The notes under the pieces are model-generated. The model saw only the letters and a list, made by a program, of their open reading frames with translations, searched no databases and had not been told where the DNA came from. From NCBI GenBank assembly GCA_963170055.1, contig CAUJGJ010000467.1, forward strand, positions 348,901 to 412,900: a stretch of DNA of 64,000 nt. The letters run 5' to 3'. The DNA comes from Halisarca cf. caerulea (lineage: Eukaryota > Porifera > Demospongiae > Chondrillida > Halisarcidae). This document shows, piece by piece, positions 35,976 through 46,320 of the stretch (its first letter is position 1; each line of letters starts with the position of its first letter). The position numbers and the translations under genes were made by a program.

Positions 35976-38016
35976 TGTGTTGTGCAGGTGTGTGTGTGTA
36001 TGTGTGGGTGTGTGGGTGTGTGGGTGTGGGTGTGGGTGTGGGTGTTGTGTGTGTGGGTGTGTGGGTGTGTGCACGCATGCATGCATCCATGCATACGTGC
36101 ACGCATGTAGTCAGTACCCCTGTGTAGGCGAGGGGTATTGACTGTCGACATATATTGACAGGACCTACTGGTTAAATGATTATCCATTTATGTGTTTGCA
36201 TATCTATCTATGGCTGTAAGGCTCCTTAGGTGTAGTATTGATAATGGTAGAAGTGCCTTGTTCCAAGGTCTGGCAGAAGGGCTATTTTAGCCTGTTGTCA
36301 TTTAAAGATGTTATGTTCTATTAGGAAGAAGAGGAACTCTTGTCAGAGTGGCAACCTGAGCCACTGGTACCTTTGGAGACTGTTGATGACAGAGATGTAG
36401 GGTTTGGTCCAGTTGTCACAAGGTAGCTTGTTGTATAAGGGTAATGTCTGGATGCTGACAGCTTTTGATGAGCTTCATCCTCACAGAAATGGAGGACGTT
36501 TGCTAGTGATAAATAACAAGGAGAGCATCAACCTTGCTACATTCAACTTCCACAATCTACTTGGTGACAAAGATGTCCAGGTGAGTCATTACCTGTGTTG
36601 GTATCCACACTATAGCTAGCACATGAGGTAGTTGTACACATCTCCTCCTGTACCTCCTGTACCTTCTGTGCCTCCTCCTGTACCTCCTCCTGTACCTCCT
36701 GTACCTCCTGTACCTCCTCCTGTACCTCCTCCTGTACCTCCTCCTGTACCTCCTCCTGTACCTCCTGTACCTCCTCCTGTACCTCCTCCTGTACCTCCTG
36801 TACCTCCTGTACCTCCTCCTGTACCTCCTCCTGTATCTCCTGTACCTCTTGTACCTCCTCCTGTACCTCCTCCTGTACCTCCTGTACCTCCTGTACCTCC
36901 TCCTGTACCTCCTGTACCTCCTGTACCTCCTCCTGTACCTCCTGTACCTCCTGTACCTCCTGTACCTCCTCCTGTACTTTCTCCTGTACCTCCTCCTGTA
37001 CCTCCTCCTGTACTTCCTCCTGTACCTCCTCCTGTACCTCCTCCTGTACCTCCTGTACCTCCTCCTGTACCTCCTATACTTCCTGTACCTCCTCCTGTAC
37101 CTCCTGTACCTCCTCCTGTACCTCCTGTACCTCCTCCTGTACCTCCTCCTGTACCTCCTGTACCTCCTCCTATACCTCCTCCTGTACCTCCTCCTGTACC
37201 TCCTCCTATACCTCCTCCTGTACCTCCTCCTGTACCTCCTGTACCTCCTCCTCTATCTCTTCCTGTACCTCCTCCTGTACCTCCTCCTGTACCTCTTCCT
37301 GTACCTCCTCCTGTACCTCTTCTTGTACCTCCTCCTGTACCTCCACCTGTACCTCCTCCTCTATCTCTTCCTGTACCTCCTCCTGTACCTCCTCCTGTAC
37401 CTTGTTTCCATGATACCTGTAGATGGCTGCCGAGAGGGGACTAGACAAGTATGGCTGTGGTGCATGTGGACCACGAGGATTCTACGGCACTTTTGGTTGG
37501 TAAAATCCTAAAGTATTGGATTGTCACAAGTGTAGTATGTGGCATTGAAGTCTGTAAGATATTCACTTGTGTCTGTTGTAAGATGTTCACTTGTGTCTGT
37601 TGTAAGATGGTTACTTGTGTCTGTTGTAAGATGTTCACTTGTGTCTGTTGTAAGATGTTCATTTCTGTCTGTTGTAAGATATTCACTTGTGTCTGTTGTA
37701 AGATGTTCACTTGTGTCTGTTGTAAGATGTTCACTTGTGTCTGTTGTAAGATGTTCACTTGTGTCTGTTGTAAGATATTCACTTGTGTCTGTTGTAAGAT
37801 ATTCACTTGTGTCTGTTGTAAGATGTTCACTTGTGTCTTTTGTAAGATGTTCACTTGTGTCTGTTGTAAGATGTTCACTTAGAACTTGAAAACTGTCTTG
37901 CCAAGTTTTTTGGAAAAGAAGAAGCAGCTGTTTACTCATATGGCTTCTCTGCTATAGCTAGTGTCATTCCCTCTTACTCCAAAAAATCTGACATTATATT
38001 CTGGTGTGTGTGTGTG

Positions 38017-38062
<46 letters not shown>

Positions 38063-38924
38063 TGCGTGTGTGTGTGTGTGCATGTGTGTGTGATGTGTTG
38101 TGGTGTAGGGCATGTGATGTGGTATGGTGTGTGCGGTGTGGGGTGTGATGCGTGTGGGGGCAGTGCGGTGTGGGGTGGGGTGGTATGTCATGTTGTGGTT
38201 TGTATATTCTTATTTCAGTCCATTTTCCCTTCCAGTGATGAAGGAGTCAGTTTTCCAATTCAAAAGGGCATTGAATTATCTCGAAGTAAAGTTCGATACT
38301 TTAAACACAATAACATGGATCACCTGGAAGAGCTTCTGGAAGCACAGAGAGAACAGGATACGAAGGTGAAGGTGCTGGTGTGGTGGTTGTAAGGGCTGGC
38401 TGGCCCTGTCACAGGGCAAAAAAACTTGACCTGAGAGTAGTCTGAATTGAGTTATGCTGTCCAGCACCTCACACATTGCACTGCAGTAGCCAGCCTTGGG
38501 TCTCTTCCAACCATGAAGCAGGTACTGGACATCATCCACAGCTTACACCATGGAGTCTCATGCCTAGAGTACCTCTCCAAGCCTTTTCTGTTGACCCAAC
38601 CCTCTTCTCAGAGGGGGTCCTCTGGGACCATTGAGGGCTCCTGTCTCAGACCTTCCCAAGGGTGGACTGGGGAGGCTTATGAGCCTCTTGTGTGTACCCC
38701 TGGTGTGAGCTTGCAGGTCAAGGAACTGTAGGAAAGAATATGTACTTAGTATTTATAGTGGCATTGTTTCCAGAAGCAATGCTTGTGGTTTATTATCATG
38801 CTCTACGTACGCATGTTATGAATATCTTCACTCCAGAACCCTGCCAGGCTAAGGTTACCAGAAAGTTCATCATTGCTGAAGCTATTTACATGAATTATGG
38901 TGATATGGCCCCTCTACCCAAGCT

Positions 38925-38990
<66 letters not shown>

Positions 38991-39248
38991 GTGCTTCTGT
39001 AATAATACATATTAATTTTAAGAAAATGTACATACGTCCTTTTTGCAGGTTGAGCTGAGGAACAAATACAAAGTGCCAATTTTATTGGACGAATCTTTGT
39101 CCTTTGGTGTCCTTGGAGAAGGGGGACATGGAGCAACTGAGCACTGGGGAGTCTCAGTATGTGCAGCTCTTCAGTGTTGTTCCAGTGTTGCTTTGTGTGT
39201 GTGTGTGCGTGTGTGTGTGTGTGTGTGTGTGCGTGCGTGTGTGCGTGC

Positions 39249-39299
<51 letters not shown>

Positions 39300-39933
39300 C
39301 CAATGCTGTGTTTTCCTCAAGGTTGATGACGTTGATGTGATAATGGCATCACTGGAGAATGCCTTGGCTAGTAGTGGGGGGTTTGCAACTGGCAAATCAT
39401 ATGTCATTAACCATCAACGACTGTCAGGAAGTGCGTACTGCTTCTCGGCCTCTCTACCCCCACTTTGTGCAATGGCATCCATAAGAGCACTTTCTGTACT
39501 GGAAGAAAATGGGCACCTGTTTTCCAAGCTGAAAACCAATGTGAAGTTAACGAGGGAGCTGTTCAGCGAGTCAGTCCCTTACCCCTCAATCCTAATGCTT
39601 TGTCTACTCCCATATGCTCTCTGTTTAGTATACCAGGTCTGAGGATGAGTGCTAGTGATCCTTCTCCTGTCATACATCTGTACCTCCTCAACTCCCCATC
39701 TTCAAGACAACAGGAGCAGCAAATTTTGGAGAAAGTTGTGTCTTATGTGAGTATGGTATGTGTTTTGAGAAGCTTGTGTGTTCATGTGTGTATCCTGTTC
39801 AAGGCTCTGGACAATGGTGTTGCTCTCTCTGCATCAAAGTATTTAGAAGATGAAGAGCAGTCACTTCCACCTCCAAGGTACCCTCGCACCACATGTGTGA
39901 ATGTCTTGGCTCTCTCTCCCTGTGTGTATGTAC

Positions 39934-40002
<69 letters not shown>

Positions 40003-40142
40003 CACCTGCATGGTCTCATGTATATACATATGTATGCGTTTACTGTAGCATACGTGTTGTGGTAAACAGTGCTTTGGAAGGACAAGATATAGAGAAAGCT
40101 TCGGAAGTTGCCAAGGAAGCCTTTGCCAGATATGTTGCTTAA
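35197..40142 (+). CDS. SPTLC1: Serine palmitoyltransferase subunit 1
   Basis: Twelve exons: 35197..35370, 36325..36422, 36487..36580, 37423..37495, 37871..38003, 38236..38365, 38848..38925, 39049..39156, 39322..39569, 39629..39746, 39804..39877, 40049..40142. 1422 nt, 473 aa, the same length as human. This is the non-catalytic large subunit of the ER enzyme that joins serine and palmitoyl-CoA to start sphingolipid synthesis. An N-terminal membrane segment ([18 protein letters not shown]) precedes the aminotransferase fold. Landmarks: [28 protein letters not shown] (Cys137 matches the human neuropathy residue), [13 protein letters not shown] (no PLP lysine, as expected), [17 protein letters not shown]. 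The exon 5 acceptor (TGTAAG|AT) is the last unit of a 24-bp minisatellite. Exons 5 and 7 end directly on (GT)n tracts. The exon 9/10 intron is only 59 bp. Confidence 0.96.
35581..36070 (+). repeat. Long interrupted (TG)n tract, SPTLC1 intron 1
   Basis: Nearly 500 bp of TG/GTGTT/GCGTG repeats on the coding strand, ending in GCATGCATGCATCCATGCAT. Confidence 0.9.
36632..37412 (+). repeat. 9/12-bp pyrimidine-rich minisatellite, SPTLC1 intron 3
   Basis: About 780 bp of TGTACCTCC and TCCTGTACCTCC units run to within about 10 bp of the exon 4 acceptor (CCTGTAG|ATGG at 37423). It is open in frame on the plus strand (poly-PPVPP), but exon 4 follows in the correct phase only when this is removed as intron. 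Confidence 0.85.
37550..37871 (+). repeat. 24-bp minisatellite made of copies of the SPTLC1 intron 4 acceptor
   Basis: About 13 tandem units of 24 bp (TGTCTGTTGTAAG followed by ATGTTCACTTG) fill most of SPTLC1 intron 4. The true 3' splice site and the first bases of exon 5 (TGTAAG|ATGTTCACTTAG) are the final, truncated unit. Each upstream unit therefore offers a near-identical acceptor. Splicing to any of them would read DVHLCLL and then a stop. Confidence 0.85.
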
Positions 40143-40260
40143 AGTGTTGATTGGTAGAAACTTCATCTAGTATTATAAAGTGACAAAAACAGTACTTTTC
40201 ATATATTATATTATTTCAGTTGATAATAATAATATTAAAATTAAAAATACATTAATAAGT

Positions 40261-40847
40261 TCATGAGTTTTGAATAGTCAGTAACCAGTTGAATCCTTTG
40301 GACACATCGGCTAGCTTGTTCATGTCAAGGGAAAGGACCTGACAAAGAGAGTACTCATAAGTGTCTGTGATGGGTGTGTCTGTAATGGGTGGTTTTGTAA
40401 TGAGTGTGTCTGTGATGGGTGTGTCTGTAATGAGTGTGTCTGTGATGGGTGTGTCTGTAATGAGTGTGTCTGTGATGACTGTCTGTAATGGGTGTGTCTG
40501 TGATGACTGTGTTTGTAGTGGGTGTGTCTGTGATGAATGTGTCTGTAATGGGGTGCCAGGTGTGTCTGTGATGGGTGTGTTGATCTGTGATGGGTGTGTC
40601 AGTGATCACTCAATTGAGACAGTGCATATCCATCTACATACCTGCCAAGGATTTGGGAGGGTTTGTAAGTCAAGTTTATTTGCTATTTCCACTGCTGGTG
40701 GTGGAGAATTGTTGCCTTGGTGACAGGATAAAATTAATACTGGTATATTACCCACAGTGTGTTTGAGAAATGCTCGCAGCATCCATTGCTCAGAGGTGAG
40801 TTCTAAGGAGAAACAGCCATTTGTTGTGCTCAATATTTATATGTTGT

Positions 40848-40917
<70 letters not shown>

Positions 40918-42186
40918 TCTTGGTAACCATCAACAATGACGACATAGCCTCTTGCTGAGGGGCACAGTTCCCTGACAGAGTGAGTCAGTTCAGAGGCTGA
41001 AGGATCTCCTTCATTGTAGAGTGATACCAGCTTGTTCACTAAAGGTCCATGACCATTGATGGCAGCTCTCCTCTCATGCCTGTATATGGAGGGAAGCAAA
41101 CCTCACGCACCTTCACAATGTGTACAGTACCATAGCATCATGCATTGCACTGACCACGTTGATGCATATAATGTTATCAAGTTTATACTCTCTCTGTTTA
41201 GAGTGAAGCCAACTCCTGATCCAAATCCTGGAATGAAGGAGGGTGGGTAGGTATTGTACTCAAATAAAGCTTTTTATAACATCTCACCATCCTTTCCTGG
41301 ATACAAGCACGATATGGCATAGAGAGCAGGACTGGAGAAGAACAGCTTTTTGTCCAGCGAATACTTGTCTAAACCTGATCCAAACATAATCCACTTTGAA
41401 GCTTCTGGTTTACCTGTCAACTTCTGTGATACATCAGTCCACAGTTGCTTGACTCGTGTTAGGGGGTTATAGAAGTCATCCGTATTTGGTGCAAATCTGT
41501 TTAGGCAGCATTGCTTGTATCTACAGTGTCAAGAAAATTGGCATGCCATATTGTGACATGATGGATGTAACTATGATATTAGCATGCACTTACATGATTT
41601 TAGCACTTGCGCCCTTTGCAATGACTTGGTAAATTGCTGGATGTGATAAATGGCCAACCATTTGCCACTGATGACTGTCTCTTGATAATCTTTGTTTCCA
41701 TAGCAATTCATCTCCCGAGATCTTATTCATTCTCTTACATGTGCATGCTAGTCTGCACAGAGACTTGGCATCCAAACAGGAGAGTATTCTCAGACAAACT
41801 TCATACTGAAGGGTTGAATGGCAAAGATAACCTCATCATGAGACAATCATTCGGAAAGTCATAGTACTCACAGGCATGCTCGGAAAAGCTGGTGCGCATT
41901 GAGATCCAAGAGCAGACCTATTGTATTGTGCTCCGGGACCATCTGTGTAGATGGACATCCACTCCATTCCTCTATTACTGATGATATAACTTCCATTTTG
42001 CAAACAGGTCTGGGAAGACAAGTGCCGGATAGGCTCTTCAAGGAGGGCCTCTATACAGCAAACTCCTTCATCCTTGCCTACTGGTCTATACCTCACTAAA
42101 CTGGCTTTCTCGCTTAAGGTGAAAGCTAACATTTCGTACGGTGGTGGTGGTGGTGTATGTCGTTTGTGGCTGTGACATGTACGCAT
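40261..42186 (-). CDS. F-box only protein 4-like
   Basis: Seven exons, complement: 41872..42186, 41594..41805, 41288..41520, 41158..41227, 40916..41079, 40642..40802, 40261..40338. 1233 nt, 410 aa. The F-box spans the exon 1/2 junction (SMPYEVCLRILSCLDAKSLC, then RLACTCKRMN). The C-terminal half matches the atypical G-like domain of FBXO4: FGSGVGFTLN, NKLVSLYNEGD, GYVVIVDGYQE, NIPVLILSCHQG, LPNPWQ. In mammals FBXO4 is an SCF substrate receptor for TRF1 and cyclin D1. The first about 100 residues, before the F-box, do not resemble anything I recognise. The start may be the ATG at 42186 or an in-frame one at 42132 (MLAFTLSEK). The exon 5 donor begins a (GT)n tract. FBXO4 is the best match by eye; another FBXO is possible. 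Confidence 0.8.
40362..40612. repeat. Short-period minisatellite, FBXO4-like intron 6
   Basis: Units of about 18 bp around GTCTGTGATGGGTGTGTCTG. Confidence 0.8.
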
Positions 42187-42291
42187 ATATACACAAAGCT
42201 AACGTTGTGTCAAATGTGCCACGTATGCTTGGCTTACAGAGTCAACACTATTTTTGGAACTGACGCGATTTTGGGTGAAACCATGGATAGT

Positions 42292-42318
42292 ATATTACGT
42301 AACCCTCTTACGTAATAT
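42292..42318. promoter_or_regulatory. Twin TTACGTAA palindrome in the FBXO4-like / eL37 promoter
   Basis: The perfect inverted repeat ATATTACGTAA-CCCTC-TTACGTAATAT consists of two TTACGTAA octamers (each a bZIP-type palindrome) 5 bp apart. It lies in the 196-bp interval between divergent start codons, 65 bp upstream of the eL37 ATG. Confidence 0.6.
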
Positions 42319-42382
42319 GGTGGGACCCATTACAGGGGCAATTTGTGTAGGGTTTTACTCTTTCACGTGGAAGAAGGAGGCC

Positions 42383-43560
42383 ATGGTACGCTGTTCCATC
42401 GCAACATTTTGTGCTCTGAGCAGTCATTTTGTTACCTTTGAGTACTGAAATGTATTCTGTATGTTAATTTTTTATTTTTATTCGCTTAGACAAAAGGTAC
42501 GTCTAGTTTTGGTAAACGGCACAACAAGACCCATACTTTGTGTATACGGTGTGGGAGAAGATCGTACCACATCCAAAAGAAGCGATGTGCACGATGTGCT
42601 TATCCTAGTGCAAAGATACGAAGTTGTAAGTGATCATATTTGTGTACATTTGGCTTGTTGACCTAACTAAAAATTTTGAAAACGGTAGCGGTAGCCATTT
42701 CACTGGAAGCTAGCGACCATGTTGCGTTATCGGGCAAGGCCCACCCCTCTTGTATATTTGATCTGTTTTTTCCCCTATCATCCTCTTAAGCTATTACCTC
42801 AGCCCTAAACTGCTCTCAAGTTGCTAAGGGTTCGTCCTTTGTCTTCCTGTACTGTACTCTAAACCTATACTGCTACAATGATGGGTGCTGTGTGACTGAT
42901 CCGTTATATTTGTCTGTCACATGTTGAGTTGTTGTGCCAAAGATGTTAATCTTTGCCAAAGCTGTACATGTCCTTTTAGACAAGGCAAATACAGTAGAAC
43001 CGCGTTAGTAAGAACACTGTTAATGAGTAATACCTGGTTAGGAAGTACAAGGATATGATACCCCAGCTTATAACCCATAATACTAATCTATATGGTTAGC
43101 GAGTACTACTGATAGTGAGTAGTAATTTGGAGGGTCCCCAGGTGTACTCACAACGAGGTTTGACTGTAGCAGGATTTCCACAGAGAGTACTGTAGTTATT
43201 TCCACTATGTTTTGTTGCTGTGGTGTCAGTGACCATAGCACATGTTAATCTCTGTGTGTGTGCGCGCGTGTGTGTGTGTGTGCGCGCGCGCGCGTGTGTG
43301 TGTGTGTGTGTGTGTGTGGTTACCAGCAGGGGAGGGTGTAATGGAAAGTGGGGATGGCATGGTATACGTGTGCATTTCCAATTTCCAATTCTGTGTATCT
43401 TGTAGACAATTGGAGTGAAAAGGCCAAGAGAAGGCGAACTACTGGAACTGGAAGAATGAAGTATTTAAAACTTGTTTGTAGACGTTTTAGAAATGGCTTC
43501 AGAGAGGGAACTCAAGCAAAATCAAAGAAAGCAATAAAGGCAGGATCTAAGCAGGACTAA
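42383..43560 (+). CDS. RPL37: 60S ribosomal protein eL37
   Basis: Three coding exons: 42383..42385, 42490..42625, 43406..43560. 97 aa, the usual length. The first coding exon contributes only the ATG (CCATG|GTACGC), a layout I recall from RPL37 genes elsewhere. The protein reads [18 protein letters not shown], with a CxxC pair (CIRC) and a second (CARC) forming the zinc site, then [17 protein letters not shown] and [12 protein letters not shown]. It binds 28S rRNA in the large subunit. A pyrimidine run (TTACTCTTTC) about 25 bp upstream of the ATG is a candidate 5'TOP start site. Intron 2 holds a Tigger-like MITE and a TG/CG tract. Confidence 0.96.
42990..43168. mobile_element. Tigger/pogo-like MITE, eL37 intron 2
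   Basis: The left end TACAGTAGAACCGCGTTAGT and the reverse complement of the right end CTACAGTCAAACCTCGTTGT form diverged TIRs of the CAGTAGAACCTCG type. About 180 bp, non-coding. Confidence 0.55.
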
Positions 43561-43989
43561 CACTTGTGTTGTGATGCACGAAATTCTGTTGAATTCAATT
43601 TACTGTCTACAATTATGTCTGTCAGTTTTGAATGTCAATCTTTCCGAGTTCTGTCTGTACCACGACCAGTGACTGGCTGCCAACCATAGCTATTAGGTTT
43701 GGGGGTGTTAACATGGGTAAGGCAGATTTAGTCACCTTGTTTATGCCACAAGTTTCACTTGCTGCAAAATGTGTGCTTATATACATGCAAAAATAACTTT
43801 GATTTGTCAGTGCAGTGACGGGGGGGGGGGGGTAAGAGATTTCTTTTTAACATGAATACAAGAAAATATTGTGTGTACCGTGTGTGCATGTACATTGCGG
43901 ATCTACAATATCAGCATAACCCTGTGGTATAGCTTCAAAACTTATCATAGGGGACAGTGACGATTCTTCACATAACAGAAATACTGTGC

Positions 43990-44155
43990 AACAGTAGCCT
44001 TTGTGGAAGACCACCTATTTTGTAAGACTGGCTTTGTTGGTTATAAATGTAGTATGCCCCATATTTACTTGACCCTAATCAAAGACCACCTCTTTCAACA
44101 GACCATCCTTCACAGGCCGCTAAGGGTGGTCTTTCAAAGGGTGCTATACTGTACA
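43990..44155. mobile_element. Tigger/pogo-like MITE, eL37 3' flank
   Basis: The left end CAGTAGCCTTTGTGGAAGAC and the reverse complement of the right end CAGTATAGCACCCTTTGAAA share CAGTA, CCTTTG and AAGACCACC. About 165 bp. Confidence 0.5.
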
Positions 44156-44299
44156 TTGTATCCAGTTGAAGTTTGCATAAAACAGAATATATTGGTTGAG
44201 AATAGAAAACCCAAATATCATGGGAATATGTTGTTCTACTCTGCAATTGTGATGCAGTGGTTACTAGAAGAGCCTGTCAAGTTCTGTGGGAAATTGGAT

Positions 44300-44460
44300 G
44301 TATAAGAACCATTTAAAAATGGTATAAAAGGATGTAGGATTGACACAGGGTCATGCAAAAAGGCTTTATCAAAAAAGGGATCCTTCTTTTTGATGAAGTC
44401 TTTTTGCACGACCCTGTGTCAATCCTACATCCTTTTACCATTTCTAAATGGTTTTTATAC
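44300..44460. mobile_element. Long hairpin MITE
   Basis: Two arms of about 65 bp, nearly perfect inverted repeats (GGATGTAGGATTGACACAGG at left and its complement at right), around a short AT-rich centre. The rest of the 1.9-kb spacer 43561..45490 holds the SINE copy and the neighbouring MITE; I see no gene in it. Confidence 0.8.
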
Positions 44461-44990
44461 ACCCTTGTTTGACTGTACTGTATGTAATCAGTATTTAATG
44501 ATATTGTCTAAAACAATAACATCCAATATGTTCAGTAATTGACTCTGTCAAGATGGAATACCAAGAAACCATACAACTGTGGGAATTGGCACTCTCAAGG
44601 AAGCACACGAATGACATCACAATAGTATATACCACCTTAGATGTGGTACCACCTATTGGCACTCAGAACACAACTAGTCGGAAATACTCTCAGCAGGCTC
44701 CCAGGTATGCTGGTGCTCGGATCACCTCGAAATGTAACTGCTAAATAGTGAAGATGATGGAGGATGTTGATGGCTTCAAACAGAAGACAGTAAGAAGACT
44801 GCACTCATCCTAGCTTGTGCATGTAACAACTGTCATGTGCTGAATCATTTTAGCCTTACCGGCCACTAGCTTTGAACCTTTGTGTGTCTTAGTATCCTTG
44901 GGGTGTGATGCCCGTTATTTATTGATATAAAAATTCAAAAATAGTAGTTGATCTTAAAACCTTAGGGTGCTCAAAATTATTACTCATTAA

Positions 44991-45232
44991 ATTGGGTCAG
45001 CCATTAGCAAGAGGCTACTACTAAGCCCCTCCCCCCCCCGGTATGACTATCCAACACTCTTGCTCACACGCACAAACAAATCAAATCAAATTCTAAATTA
45101 GTTCGGTGGCTGCAGTAGGTCATCTTCTCATTCATTTCTGAGTCGGTGGCAGGGAGTGCAGGGGCAAATGCCCAAATGGCACACAGGTGGGTTAACTTCC
45201 AGTGTTGATCTACTGAGCCACCAGCACCCCCT
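44991..45232 (-). mobile_element. SINE-like dispersed repeat, copy 2 (eL37-threonine dehydratase spacer)
   Basis: Same element and orientation as 7171..7421: CTACTGAGCCACCAGCACCCC at the plus-strand right edge, GGTGGCTGCAGTAGGTCATC in the middle, GCCATTAGC near the left. Diverged by scattered substitutions and small indels. Confidence 0.6.
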
Positions 45233-45490
45233 AAAGATGGCTTGAAACTACAGTTTGTAGGAGGTATGTACATGTATTTATCTGCCAAAGTAGGAGTGAA
45301 ACCTAACATACTCGTGGGTACCAACTGGTGTGCACGAAGAAATTTGAAATGAGGTCCATTTCAAATTGTCCAGTATAGTGATGTAATTGATAAACGCTTT
45401 GAAGAGCGACGAATACTCAAAGAGTAATTTGAAGTCCTTGTGGGCTTCCGGTTGCTAACCTGCCAGTGTGGTAAAGGACTATCTCCTACG

Positions 45491-46097
45491 ATGGCTAGTG
45501 TATTCCAAGAAGAGCTCACGTTTGAAGACATAGAGTCGTCTGTAAGTAGAATTCGGGATCGCATATCGCCAACGCCGCTCAAGGTAACTGTAGTATAAAT
45601 TCTTTTGTGTACCATCTGTTTCTTTACGTGTGGATGTTAATGTCTTATATTTTTATAGAAATCTTTGTTTTTGTCCAAAGAACTTGGAATCAATATCTTT
45701 TTCAAAAACGAGTTCACGCTACCAACTGGAAGGTACGTTCGAGTACGTTGAGTTGTAGAGGTCTAAACGCCCAGGGGACATCCGTTCCGTTCAGCGACTG
45801 CTGGGAGGACCTTTCAAAGTTCATTTTTACTTGCAGTATTTTGAATTATTTTCATTCTTCGTATTTACAGCTTTAAGGAACGTGGTGCAAGAAATTCCCT
45901 TAAACTGCTAAAGGAGAAAGGGACGAAAGGCGCCATCGCTGCATCTGCTGGCAACCATGCCTTGGCCATGGCATACCACGGATTCGACCTTGGCATACCT
46001 GTTACCGTGGTGATGCCAGTTATTGCCCCCATCATGAAGGTATCGAGATGTCGAATGTACAATGCTGAAATAGTCATTTATGGAAACAATATAGCAG

Positions 46098-46166
<69 letters not shown>

Positions 46167-46278
46167 GTATATGGTTAGAAGTACTTAGTGTTTCTATCAT
46201 GTACACAGTCAAAAGAGTATGCTTTACAGTTAGCCAAAGAGAGAAGTTTGGACTACATCAATGGGTAAACCTGGTCAA

Positions 46279-46320
<42 letters not shown>

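Noticed and set aside
35483..36187. Cys-Val and Thr-His repeat open frames here and at many other (TG)n tracts
   Set aside because: Simple-sequence artefacts in introns.
36632..37444. Proline/valine-rich 270-codon frame
   Set aside because: 9/12-bp repeat inside SPTLC1 intron 3; the true exon 4 acceptor follows it.
44553..44744. 63-codon plus frame in the spacer
   Set aside because: No recognisable domain, between transposon relics, no splice partner.
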